This document shows positions 25,986 to 33,310 of a DNA stretch of 40,910 nt, in pieces (position 1 is the stretch's first letter; every line of letters begins with the position of its first letter). The notes beneath the pieces were generated by a model. It worked only from the letters and a program-made list of their open reading frames with translations, was not told the DNA's origin and ran no database searches. This stretch comes from an uncultured Bacillota bacterium (GTDB lineage: Bacteria; Bacillota; Clostridia; Christensenellales; Pumilibacteraceae): the NCBI GenBank assembly GCA_949294845.1, contig CASFJH010000063.1, positions 1 to 40,910 on the forward strand, given 5' to 3'. Both the position numbers and the translations under genes were made by a program.

Positions 25986-26014
25986 TTGACATTCCGCCGC
26001 TAATATAGTATCAT
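25986..26014 (+). promoter_or_regulatory. Sigma-A promoter of rny
   Basis: A perfect TTGACA (25986-25991), a 17-base spacer and TATCAT (26009-26014). Transcription would start near 26021, 227 bases before the rny start codon. Confidence 0.65.
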
Positions 26015-26247
26015 AGTATCGGGTATAAATGCCCGTTACAGATTGCGGACAAAGCATAATTTATCGATTTGATTCTGCGGAATATTCCGCTTACCGTTGT
26101 TCTGACGGCTATTAGAGTTTGAACGGCAGAAGTATGCCGCATTTTCGATATAAGTTTGTCTTTAATTAAAGCGGGCAGTATATATGTCCGCTTTATCTAT
26201 GTGCCGTTTGACGGTATAAATTTATAAAAGGAGGAAGGAGACACAAT
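26015..26247 (+). promoter_or_regulatory. Long hairpin-rich leader of rny
   Basis: No ORF with a ribosome site was found in this non-coding stretch. It holds several inverted repeats: CGGG/CCCG (26020-26035), a perfect 14-base palindrome GCGGAATATTCCGC (26077-26090), CGGCA/TGCCG (26124-26139), a 9-pair hairpin (26168-26176 with 26186-26194) and CCGT/ACGG (26204-26214). The ribosome site AAGGAGG ends the leader. It could be a regulatory 5' UTR or carry a small RNA. No known riboswitch class was recognised. Confidence 0.45.
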
Positions 26248-27837
26248 ATGTCAAACACATTGCTGATTTCGGCGTCGGCCGCAGTCGGCTGGATCGTCGG
26301 AATTGTGATAGGTCTGATTATAGGCGCAGCCGTCGGTATCAGCGTCTATCTGCTTATCCGCAAAAAGAAAATGGGCGACGCAAAACAGCTCGCTAACAAA
26401 ATGGTCGAAGAAGCGATTGCCGAATCGAAAACATTGCGTAAAGAAGCTATTCTCGAAGGCAAAGAGGAAGTGCATAAGCTGCGCGTTGACTTCGATATGG
26501 AAATGAAGGAACGCAGAGCCGAGGTTCAGAAATCGGAACAGCGTATACTTCAGAAAGAGGAAGCTCTCGACAAAAAAGAAGAGACGCTTGACAAGAAGCT
26601 TGAAAGCGTCGAACAGACTAAATCAGACCTTAAAAAGCGCGAAGAGGAAATCGCAAAAAAACGCGAGGAAGTTGCGGCTGCGCACGACAGAATCGTTTCT
26701 GAGATAGAAAAGGTAGCCGGACTTACTAAAGAGGAGGCCAAAGCTCAGCTCATCGAAGCGATAGAAGAGGAGGCAAGAAAGGACGCTGCAAAACTGGTAA
26801 GGGAGATCGAACAGAGCGCGAAGGAAGAGGCCGACAAAAAATCGCGCGACATTGTCGCTCAGGCCGTTCAGAGATGCGCGGTCGATCATTCCGCCGAAAT
26901 AACAGTTTCCGTTGTAAACTTGCCTAACGACGATATGAAGGGACGCATCATAGGAAGAGAGGGCCGCAATATACGCGCGCTCGAAAACGCTACCGGCATC
27001 GATCTTATTATAGACGATACACCTGAAGCGGTAGTGCTTTCCGGATTCGATCCCGTTCGCCGCGAAGTGGCGCGTATTACGCTTGAAAAACTCATTGCCG
27101 ACGGCCGTATACATCCGGCGCGTATCGAGGAAACGGTTGAAAAGACGCGCCGCGAGCTGGATATCCAGATTAAGGAAGCGGGCGAGTCCGCCATGTTTGA
27201 AGCCGGAGTATTCGGGCTTCATCCCGATCTGATCAAGCTTTTGGGAAGACTCAAATACCGCACCAGTTACGGGCAGAACGTGCTTAAACATTCGCTTGAA
27301 GTTTCGCACCTTGCCGGTATCATGGCTTCGGAGCTCGGCGCCGACGTCAATCTGGCAAAACGCGCCGGATTACTCCACGACATAGGCAAAGCTGTGGATC
27401 ACGAAGTTGAAGGCACGCATATCACGATCGGCGCAGACCTTGCAAAGAAGTATAAAGAGTCTAAGGAAGTAATTCACTGTATAGCGGCGCATCATAACGA
27501 TATTGAACCGCAGACGGTCGAAGCTATAATCGTTCAGTGCGCAGACGCCATCAGCGGAGCGCGTCCGGGCGCTCGCCGCGAATCACTCGACAATTACGTC
27601 AAGCGTCTGGAGAAGCTCGAGACTATAGCCAACGGATTCAACGGTGTGGAGAAATCTTATGCCATTCAGGCGGGCCGTGAGGTGCGTATTATCGTTAAGC
27701 CCGAACAGGTAGACGATGAAGGCACCGTATTCCTGGCTAAAGAAATAGCTAAACAGATAGAAAAAGAAATGGAATATCCCGGACAGATAAAAGTCAACGT
27801 TATAAGGGAAATGCGCAGCGTAGAGTACGCAAAATAA
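26248..27837 (+). CDS. rny: Ribonuclease Y
   Basis: 529-aa membrane-anchored endoribonuclease that starts mRNA decay. It has an N-terminal membrane helix (~8-37), a long charged coiled coil (~40-195), a KH domain with GREGRN at 236-241, and a catalytic HD domain with H377-D378 in [12 protein letters not shown]. The C-terminal domain is complete. The length is typical. It stands downstream of recA, as in many Firmicutes, with its own promoter and leader, and ends at a bidirectional terminator. Confidence 0.97.
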   Translation: MSNTLLISASAAVGWIVGIVIGLIIGAAVGISVYLLIRKKKMGDAKQLANKMVEEAIAESKTLRKEAILEGKEEVHKLRVDFDMEMKERRAEVQKSEQRILQKEEALDKKEETLDKKLESVEQTKSDLKKREEEIAKKREEVAAAHDRIVSEIEKVAGLTKEEAKAQLIEAIEEEARKDAAKLVREIEQSAKEEADKKSRDIVAQAVQRCAVDHSAEITVSVVNLPNDDMKGRIIGREGRNIRALENATGIDLIIDDTPEAVVLSGFDPVRREVARITLEKLIADGRIHPARIEETVEKTRRELDIQIKEAGESAMFEAGVFGLHPDLIKLLGRLKYRTSYGQNVLKHSLEVSHLAGIMASELGADVNLAKRAGLLHDIGKAVDHEVEGTHITIGADLAKKYKESKEVIHCIAAHHNDIEPQTVEAIIVQCADAISGARPGARRESLDNYVKRLEKLETIANGFNGVEKSYAIQAGREVRIIVKPEQVDDEGTVFLAKEIAKQIEKEMEYPGQIKVNVIREMRSVEYAK

Positions 27838-27865
27838 CGACGGCTCGTTTGCTGCCGGAATAACA

Positions 27866-27894
27866 AAAACCCGCGGTTATGCCGCGGGTTTTTT
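27866..27894. terminator. Bidirectional terminator between rny and the TspO-like gene
   Basis: AAAACCCGCGG (27866-27876) and CCGCGGGTTTT (27882-27892) form an 11-pair stem with a 5-base loop. A T run follows on each strand, so it serves the convergent genes on both sides. Confidence 0.92.
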
Positions 27895-27906
27895 AAACGT
27901 TTTAAT

Positions 27907-28407
27907 TTAAAGCGCGATCATCAGATTGACGTATGCGCAATAAATCGCAAATCCCCAATAGGGCAGAATCATAAGCGCCGCAGGTACCGAGATCTTCAGA
28001 TTGATAAGAAACTGCGCGGTAGTTATTGCCACAATGGCGGCGAGAAGTATAAACGACGCCATGTAGCTTTTAAGCGTGAAGAAAACGGGGATCCAGATAA
28101 GGCTTAACGCATAAGCTACAAGCCAGAGAGTAACCGCAACCGTTTTTAGCGTCTTTGCGCCGTCGCTTTCTGCGATCTGCCTTGCGGTAAAATACAGACT
28201 GATGCCGAAAATGACTCTTGTTATTATGTCAAGAACATAAAACGCGACATCTGGCATCATGTACCCGGGACGGGGCAAAATTCCTATTCCGAAATAGGCT
28301 CCGGTAAAGTACGAAATGATGGCGGCAAGGCCGGGAGCGACTACTGCCGCAAGCATAAATATTGCAAGACCGCTCATCGATTCTTGTTTGTTATATGTGT
28401 TTTCCAT
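27907..28407 (-). CDS. TspO/MBR-family membrane protein
   Basis: 166-aa protein with five predicted membrane helices. The layout (helix, a proline-rich loop, then helices ending in a PYWGFAIYCAYVNLMI-type segment) fits the TspO/MBR family, whose members bind porphyrins and other small hydrophobic ligands. It has fewer tryptophans than typical TspO. The ATG has a strong AGGAGG site on the minus strand. It lies 32 bases downstream of uppP and is probably cotranscribed with it. Confidence 0.65.
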   Translation of the reverse strand: MENTYNKQESMSGLAIFMLAAVVAPGLAAIISYFTGAYFGIGILPRPGYMMPDVAFYVLDIITRVIFGISLYFTARQIAESDGAKTLKTVAVTLWLVAYALSLIWIPVFFTLKSYMASFILLAAIVAITTAQFLINLKISVPAALMILPYWGFAIYCAYVNLMIAL

Positions 28408-28439
28408 AATTCCTCCTGTGTAGAGTATAGCCCGATGAG

Positions 28440-29195
28440 TTATATAATATGTAAAAACAAGTCATTTACGGTGAGGAAAACGCTTAACAAGACAAGATAC
28501 ACGGCAAAGTAAACCGAATTATCCGAGCTGAACACTCTTAGGCATATTTTCAGTGCGGCCAGCCCCGAAATAAAGGATGCTGCAAAACAAACGACGGCAG
28601 GCCATACCGGCAGAGAATTGAATCCGCCGACTATCATTTCATAAGCTGACGCCGCAATTATTATCGGGATTGCGGCAAGAAAGGAGTATTGAGCGCTTTC
28701 ATTTTTGCCGATACCTGCCATTCTTGCCGCAGATACGGTCGCTCCGCTTCTTGATATGCCGGGTAAACCGGCAATACCCTGCGCCGCGCCTATCAGCACT
28801 GCGTCTATCAAAGTCATATTTTTGTTGCGATCGGGCAATAAATGAGCTGAAACCAGCATAGTGGCCGTTATCAGAAAGCCTACCGATAGATAGGTTCCGC
28901 CGGCTGTTCTGAAAAACGTTTCGTTGGTAAGAAAAATAATCCCCGTAACTGCCGTGGTTACAAGTAAAAATCCGTTTTTCTTGGTAAAAGGGCGTTTTAC
29001 GATTTCAAATAGCGGCTGCCTCATGACGACAATCAGCGCAAGCAGCGTACCTATATGTGCTATAAGTTCAAGCGCGACGTCCGGCGTGTATCCGAGTACC
29101 CGTCCGGCAAGAAGAGTGTGTCCCGAGCTTGAAACCGGCAGAAACTCGGTCAGACCCTGTATGAGTCCGAAAATCAAACCGTCTAAAATATTCAT
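28440..29195 (-). CDS. uppP: Undecaprenyl-diphosphate phosphatase UppP (BacA type)
   Basis: 251-aa membrane enzyme that recycles undecaprenyl pyrophosphate to the lipid carrier for peptidoglycan synthesis. The two signatures are present: GLTEFLPVSSSGH at residues 14-26 and GLPGISRSGATVS near the middle. About seven membrane helices are predicted. The start at 29195 fits the family exactly, yet no Shine-Dalgarno precedes it, and a TATAAT lies only five bases upstream. Confidence 0.95.
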   Translation of the reverse strand: MNILDGLIFGLIQGLTEFLPVSSSGHTLLAGRVLGYTPDVALELIAHIGTLLALIVVMRQPLFEIVKRPFTKKNGFLLVTTAVTGIIFLTNETFFRTAGGTYLSVGFLITATMLVSAHLLPDRNKNMTLIDAVLIGAAQGIAGLPGISRSGATVSAARMAGIGKNESAQYSFLAAIPIIIAASAYEMIVGGFNSLPVWPAVVCFAASFISGLAALKICLRVFSSDNSVYFAVYLVLLSVFLTVNDLFLHII

Positions 29196-29200
29196 AATAT

Positions 29201-29206
29201 ATTATA
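29201..29206 (-). promoter_or_regulatory. -10 element of uppP abutting the start codon
   Basis: A perfect minus-strand TATAAT (29206-29201) ends five bases before the ATG at 29195. Transcription would begin at or next to the A of the start codon. The -35 region is weak. Confidence 0.45.
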
Positions 29207-29253
29207 GCCAGTTCAATTGTCTTATATGACGCTGAATCAGTTCATCTTGCATC

Positions 29254-29287
29254 AAAAAAGCCCGCATATTTTAATGCGGGCTTTTTT
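29254..29287. terminator. Bidirectional terminator
   Basis: A 14-pair perfect stem, 29254-29267 (AAAAAAGCCCGCAT) with 29274-29287, and a 6-base loop. It terminates the CmpB-type gene on the minus strand and would also stop plus-strand transcription. Confidence 0.92.
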
Positions 29288-29316
29288 GGCGCCTTTGATT
29301 TATATCGGTCGGTTTT

Positions 29317-30087
29317 TTACTTGTCTGAATCGTCGTCCGTCTGCATCTCGGTATTGTTTACGGCGTCGGACAACTTCTGTTCTTTTTTCAGTCCGAGCTT
29401 AGGAAACGCTTTTACCAAACGGGAATTTTCCAGTTTAGAGCGCGCTTCGTTTAATTTCTGGTCGACGGCCGAGGCCGCTTTGTAAAGGCTTTCGCCTATA
29501 AGATCAGAACCGGCCGACAGGCTTCTATTGAGCTTTTCGATAAAGGCGAAGCGCTTGTTGAGCTTAAGCAGCTGCATTATCGTAAATATAAGGTCGGTAA
29601 TAAAAACGACTGTCAAAACAGCTAATATGATATATCCGGCTATATGCGGCATTTTCAATAATGCGCCGAATATTGCGGGATGTACTACGTCTATTATAAG
29701 CACGCAGGCGAGTCCCCATAAGATTGACATTCGGAGGCACACATAGCCGAGGAGGTTAAAATGCTCGGCCGAATAATCCCACCACTTTTTATGAAAGATT
29801 CGTTCTAGAGCGAAGCCGGTAATAAACTCCAACAGCGTAGTCAGAATCGACGAAGCTACGAATAGCACTAAAAAGTTGACGTTGATGGGCGTGAGAATTA
29901 TCAGAACCAAGGCGACTCCGCATCCGTAAATGGGGCAGATGGGACCGTTAAGAAAGCCTCTATTGATAAATTTACCGCGTTTTACCGCTGCGTAAATAAC
30001 TTCGCAGCACCAGCCGATAAAGCCGTAAACGAAAAAAACCAGACTCAGTTCGTAGAGCGAAAATCCGCCTATCATGATTTTATCCAT
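29317..30087 (-). CDS. Putative ABC transporter permease (CmpB-type membrane protein)
   Basis: 256-aa membrane protein from the chosen start. The N-terminal ~160 residues have five helices with FFVYGFIGWCCEVIYAA and RGFLNGPICPIYGCG, landmarks of the CmpB-type (PF06541) family of putative permeases. The role of this family is unclear. A cytoplasmic helical tail of ~90 charged residues follows. The reading frame is open to 30138, but a promoter (TTTACA-N17-TATACT) lies within that extension. ATG 30087 or 30075 is therefore the likelier start, and neither has a ribosome site. Confidence 0.75.
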   Translation of the reverse strand: MDKIMIGGFSLYELSLVFFVYGFIGWCCEVIYAAVKRGKFINRGFLNGPICPIYGCGVALVLIILTPINVNFLVLFVASSILTTLLEFITGFALERIFHKKWWDYSAEHFNLLGYVCLRMSILWGLACVLIIDVVHPAIFGALLKMPHIAGYIILAVLTVVFITDLIFTIMQLLKLNKRFAFIEKLNRSLSAGSDLIGESLYKAASAVDQKLNEARSKLENSRLVKAFPKLGLKKEQKLSDAVNNTEMQTDDDSDK

Positions 30088-30093
30088 ATCAAA

Positions 30094-30122
30094 AGTATAC
30101 ACTTTATCCGAAACCGTGTAAA
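30094..30122 (-). promoter_or_regulatory. Promoter of the CmpB-type gene, touching its start codon
   Basis: Minus-strand TTTACA (30122-30117), a 17-base spacer and TATACT (30099-30094). The predicted start falls on the A of ATG 30087. Confidence 0.5.
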
Positions 30123-30248
30123 GCATTATCCGGCGCATTATCTATATGAAATAAAAAATACGCTGAAAAAGGACGTAATTGTAAATAAGTCGACATTTTA
30201 CGCTCAATAAATTCTGTTAAAATAGTTTTGCTTACATGGAGGAGAATC

Positions 30249-30554
30249 ATGCGGATCGAACATAAAAAATTAGGCAATACGCTTTATGTAGGATTAGCCG
30301 GCGAGCTTGACGAATGTGCGGCGGGAGAAGTCCGCGAAAGACTTGACGAGATTGTTTCGGGCAGCTACGGCCGCATTGTTTTTGATCTTGCCGAGCTTAA
30401 TTTTATGGACAGCACCGGGATAGGGGTGCTTATAGGGCGATACAAGAAGCTTAAAGCCCGCGGAATACCGGTACTGCTGTCGTCGCCGACGCGGTCTGTC
30501 GACAGAGTGCTGTCGCTTACCGGCATATACGAAATAATGCCAAAAATAGGATAA
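30249..30554 (+). CDS. spoIIAA: Anti-sigma F factor antagonist SpoIIAA
   Basis: 101-aa STAS-domain protein that releases sigma-F by displacing it from SpoIIAB when unphosphorylated. The phosphorylation-site motif MDSTGIG places the target serine at residue 55. Translation starts at ATG 30249 behind a perfect GGAGGAG (30238-30244). First gene of the spoIIA operon, followed after 15 bases by spoIIAB. No convincing sigma-H promoter was recognised upstream. Confidence 0.95.
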   Translation: MRIEHKKLGNTLYVGLAGELDECAAGEVRERLDEIVSGSYGRIVFDLAELNFMDSTGIGVLIGRYKKLKARGIPVLLSSPTRSVDRVLSLTGIYEIMPKIG

Positions 30555-30569
30555 CACCGGAGATATATA

Positions 30570-30995
30570 ATGGACAATTTTATGACGCTGAAAGTGAAAT
30601 CTGTCAGCAGAAACGAAGCTTTTGTAAGAAGTGCCGTCGCCGCTTTCGCAGCGGAGCTTAACCCCACCGTAGATGAACTGGGCGATATTAAAACCGCCGT
30701 ATCGGAAGCCGTAACCAACTGTGTCGTACACGCTTACGACGGAGGAGACGGAATAATAACGGTAAACGCTTCGATTGAAAACGGCTCGTTACATATAGAG
30801 GTTATCGACGAGGGCTGCGGTATAGAAGATATAGACCGCGCGCGTACCGCGTTTTTCACTACAAAACCGGACGCCGAAAGATCCGGAATGGGATTTACCG
30901 TAATGGAGACTTTCATGGACTCGCTCGAAGTCATGCATAATACGCCCAAGGGTACGGTAGTACGCATGACAAAACGTCTGTGTACCGAAATTTAA
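30570..30995 (+). CDS. spoIIAB: Anti-sigma F factor SpoIIAB
   Basis: 141-aa GHKL-type kinase that binds and inhibits sigma-F and phosphorylates SpoIIAA. The ATP-site motifs are the N-box VSEAVTNCVVHAY, the G1 box DEGCGIEDI and the G2-like SGMGFTVMETFMD. Its ribosome site is CGGAGA, and sigF starts 15 bases after its stop. Confidence 0.96.
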   Translation: MDNFMTLKVKSVSRNEAFVRSAVAAFAAELNPTVDELGDIKTAVSEAVTNCVVHAYDGGDGIITVNASIENGSLHIEVIDEGCGIEDIDRARTAFFTTKPDAERSGMGFTVMETFMDSLEVMHNTPKGTVVRMTKRLCTEI

Positions 30996-31010
30996 AAGGC
31001 GGTTTTCGTT

Positions 31011-31733
31011 TTGTTGGAGCAGAAGGAAGTATCGGAACTGATTGAAAAAGCCAAAGCCGGCGACGAGCAGGCAAAGACTACGCTTGTCGAAGAAAATTCT
31101 CCTCTTATAAAAAGTGTTATAAGAAGATATAAGAATAAAGGAGTAGAGTACGACGACCTTTATCAGCTCGGCTGCATAGGCTTTCTCAAAGCGATAAGAA
31201 ATTTTTCCGCTGAGTTCGGAGTGAAATTTTCGACTTACGCCGTGCCCATGATAGCGGGCGAGGTAAAGCGTTTTCTGCGCGACGACGGATATATAAAGGT
31301 ATCGCGCTCAACAAAAGCGCTTGCCTTGAAAATATCATGTTACATCCAGAAGTATAAGAACGAGCATTGCACTTCGCCTAATATCGATACCATAGCCGCG
31401 GAATTTAAGATCGAACCGCAGGAAGCGGTTTTTATTATGGATTCATGCAAATTTCCCGTATCGATATATGAAAAAAACGATGATGACGATAATCGGGCGC
31501 TTGTCGAAAAACTTGCCTCTTCCGAACAGCCTGAAGACAACGTTGACAGGATCATGCTTAAAGAGCTTATTTCCGAGCTTAACGAGCGGGAGAAAAAGAT
31601 TGTGCTGTTACGTTATTACAGGGATAAAACTCAGAGCGAAGTGGCGAGAGTGCTTAACGTTTCGCAGGTTCAGGTGTCAAGACTGGAGTCTAAAATAATA
31701 GAAAAAATGCGTCTGGGGTTTGATGTCAAATAA
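31011..31733 (+). CDS. sigF: RNA polymerase sigma-F factor
   Basis: 240-aa forespore-specific sigma factor. Region 2 shows YDDLYQLGCIGFLKAIRNF, then YAVPMIAGEVKRFLRDDG, and region 4 ends in a helix-turn-helix with SEVARVLNVSQVQVSRLES. Translation starts at TTG 31011 behind AAAGGCGG. The full spoIIAA-spoIIAB-sigF order identifies it as sigma-F rather than sigma-G. A terminator follows. Confidence 0.95.
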   Translation: MLEQKEVSELIEKAKAGDEQAKTTLVEENSPLIKSVIRRYKNKGVEYDDLYQLGCIGFLKAIRNFSAEFGVKFSTYAVPMIAGEVKRFLRDDGYIKVSRSTKALALKISCYIQKYKNEHCTSPNIDTIAAEFKIEPQEAVFIMDSCKFPVSIYEKNDDDDNRALVEKLASSEQPEDNVDRIMLKELISELNEREKKIVLLRYYRDKTQSEVARVLNVSQVQVSRLESKIIEKMRLGFDVK

Positions 31734-31763
31734 TCATTTCCGAATTTTGTGCTGCAAAAATTT

Positions 31764-31792
31764 ACGCTTCCTTTTCAAGGGAGCGTTTTTTT
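31764..31792 (+). terminator. Intrinsic terminator of the spoIIA operon
   Basis: ACGCTTCC (31764-31771) and GGGAGCGT (31779-31786) form an 8-pair stem (one G-U) with a 7-base loop, followed by a 7-T run to 31792. Confidence 0.88.
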
Positions 31793-31822
31793 ACATAAAA
31801 AGTAAATTTCGGGCGCATATTA
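31793..31822 (+). promoter_or_regulatory. Candidate sigma-G/sigma-F promoter of the spoVA operon
   Basis: ACATA (31793-31797), an 18-base spacer and CATATTA (31816-31822). The -10 matches the CATNNTA pattern of forespore sigma factors exactly and the -35 matches GCATA in four of five positions. spoVA belongs to the sigma-G regulon in Bacillus subtilis. Assignment here is by pattern only. Confidence 0.5.
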
Positions 31823-31843
31823 CATTTAAAGAGGAAGTCTGAC

Positions 31844-31927
31844 ATGAAAAGAAAAATTGTAAAAGCTCAGGAAATGTTCAATATCGAAGATAAGGAGAGA
31901 GTAGTGAAGGAGGATTTAAATGAATAA
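31844..31927 (+). CDS. 27-aa small ORF overlapping spoVAC, unknown
   Basis: ATG 31844 follows GAGGAAG at a proper distance and opens a 27-codon frame rich in Lys, Glu and Val. It could form a charged amphipathic helix. It ends at TAA 31925-31927, eight bases past the spoVAC start, and the spoVAC ribosome site lies within it. It may be a real small protein or a leader ORF that couples translation to spoVAC. No family was recognised. Confidence 0.45.
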   Translation: MKRKIVKAQEMFNIEDKERVVKEDLNE

Positions 31928-32384
31928 TGCCGTGATAGAGCGCAACAAGCGTTACAATAAGTATGTGAACGCCGTCTCTCCTAAAACGGCGGCATTCAAA
32001 TCTCTGTTCAACAGTTTCTGGATAGGGGGACTTACCTGTCTCATCGGACAGGGTATATTCGATTTGTACGGCGCAGCTTTTCCCACGCTCACAAACGATA
32101 TGCTTTCTAACATAACGTCGATGACTTTGGTTACGCTTGCCATATTATCGACCGGAATCGGTTTTTACGACGTTATCGGGCGCCGCGGCGGAGCCGGCTC
32201 GTTTTTGCCAATTACCGGATTTGCAAACGCAATGTCCAGCGCGTCGATGGAGTTCAAGACGGAAGGACTTATATTCGGAACAAGCGCTAAAATGTTTTCC
32301 GTCGTCGGGCCGGTTATAGTAAACGGCGTAGTGTGGTCAACCGTTGCCGGACTGATCAATCTCCTGTGGAGCGCGATAGCATGA
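31920..32384 (+). CDS. spoVAC: Stage V sporulation protein AC
   Basis: 154-aa membrane protein of the SpoVA channel, which moves dipicolinic acid across the inner spore membrane. Visible are the NAVSPKTAAFKSL start region, several membrane helices, and the conserved FYDVIGRRGGAGSFLPITGFANAM segment. The ribosome site is AAGGAGG. Its stop overlaps the spoVAD start (ATGA). Confidence 0.95.
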   Translation: MNNAVIERNKRYNKYVNAVSPKTAAFKSLFNSFWIGGLTCLIGQGIFDLYGAAFPTLTNDMLSNITSMTLVTLAILSTGIGFYDVIGRRGGAGSFLPITGFANAMSSASMEFKTEGLIFGTSAKMFSVVGPVIVNGVVWSTVAGLINLLWSAIA

Positions 32385-33106
32385 GTATCGTTTTGCATAG
32401 GGGCTCAGGCTGCCGTTTTACCGAAACGGACGCATCGCCTAAAATCAGACCGGCATTTAAACAGCGCCGCGGAGGACATACTGTAATATTCGACAGGCCG
32501 CCTGTGATTTCCGGACGTATGTCGGTTGTGGGCGACAAGGAAGGCAACGGTCCGCTCGGGCGCTATTTTCAAAGAGTGGAAAAAGATATAAAAATGGGCG
32601 AGAAATGTTTCGAGCAGGCGGAATTAAAAATGCTCGAAGGCGCCATAGAAGGAGCGGTATACGATTCGGGAAAGAGCGTAAGAGACGTGGATTTACTCAT
32701 TTCTGGCGATCTGCTTAATCAGCTTACGAGCTCCAGCTATGCCGCCAGATCGCTCAATATGCCGCATATAGGCGTTTACAGCGCGTGTTCGACCATGACG
32801 GAGGCTATGGCGCTCGGCGCGTGCTTTATAAATGCCGGATACTTCGATACGGTCGCGTGCGCGACAGTCAGTCACTTCGCTACGGCCGAAAGACAGTACC
32901 GTTATCCTCTGGAATACGGTTGCCAGAGGCCGCCTTACGCACAGTGGACGGTAACAGGCGCCGCTTGCTCTCTGCTGTCGTCCGACGGCGCCGGCGTGAA
33001 AGTGAAATCCGCGACATTTGGCAAAGTGGTGGATTTCGGCGTAAACGATCTGAACAATATGGGCGCAGCCATGGCGCCCCCCAAATGTATAATAGGACCA
33101 TGGTGA
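32381..33106 (+). CDS. spoVAD: Stage V sporulation protein AD, truncated at its C-terminus
   Basis: Soluble thiolase-fold component of the SpoVA channel, needed for dipicolinic acid uptake. The frame starts at ATG 32381, inside the spoVAC stop. It reads as good SpoVAD through IFDRPPVISGRMSVVG, GDLLNQLTSSSYAARSL, the YSACSTMTEAMALGA region and NMGAAMAP (ending near residue 233), then ends after eight unrelated residues at 241. Intact SpoVAD is about 330-340 aa and continues after MAP with an AAADT-like segment. About 100 C-terminal residues and the expected spoVAE are missing here. The break at about 33079-33083 is where host sequence ends. Confidence 0.88.
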   Translation: MSIVLHRGSGCRFTETDASPKIRPAFKQRRGGHTVIFDRPPVISGRMSVVGDKEGNGPLGRYFQRVEKDIKMGEKCFEQAELKMLEGAIEGAVYDSGKSVRDVDLLISGDLLNQLTSSSYAARSLNMPHIGVYSACSTMTEAMALGACFINAGYFDTVACATVSHFATAERQYRYPLEYGCQRPPYAQWTVTGAACSLLSSDGAGVKVKSATFGKVVDFGVNDLNNMGAAMAPPKCIIGPW

Positions 33107-33181
33107 GAGATGCTGTGGGATTATTAACAACAAAAATTCATTGAAAAGGAGGGTGTTTTACGCATAAATCACCAATTTAAG

Positions 33182-33211
33182 AAGGAATCCAAATATGGTG
33201 GGTTCCTTTTT
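33182..33211 (+). terminator. Intrinsic terminator in the spoVAD-DUF2971 gap
   Basis: AAGGAATCC (33182-33190) and GGGTTCCTT (33200-33208) form a 9-pair stem (one G-U) with a 9-base loop and a T run to 33211. The rest of 33107-33255 shows no convincing gene. An AAAGGAGGG at about 33145 has no start codon at a suitable distance. Confidence 0.75.
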
Positions 33212-33255
33212 AGCTTTATGTAGGTTTAAAGCATGATAAGTTTATGGTAAACATT

Positions 33256-33283
33256 TTGTTATTTTGTAGATATATGCTATAAT
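33256..33283 (+). promoter_or_regulatory. Extended -10 promoter of the DUF2971-like gene
   Basis: TTGTTA (33256-33261), a 16-base spacer and TATAAT (33278-33283) with TG one base upstream (TGCTATAAT). Confidence 0.65.
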
Positions 33284-33310
33284 AAAGTAAGTTTACTAAG
33301 GAGAATGTTT

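Noticed and set aside
33107..33304. Attachment site or integrase remnant next to spoVAD
   Set aside because: I looked for direct repeats and recombinase motifs and found none that can be supported, only a terminator and a promoter.
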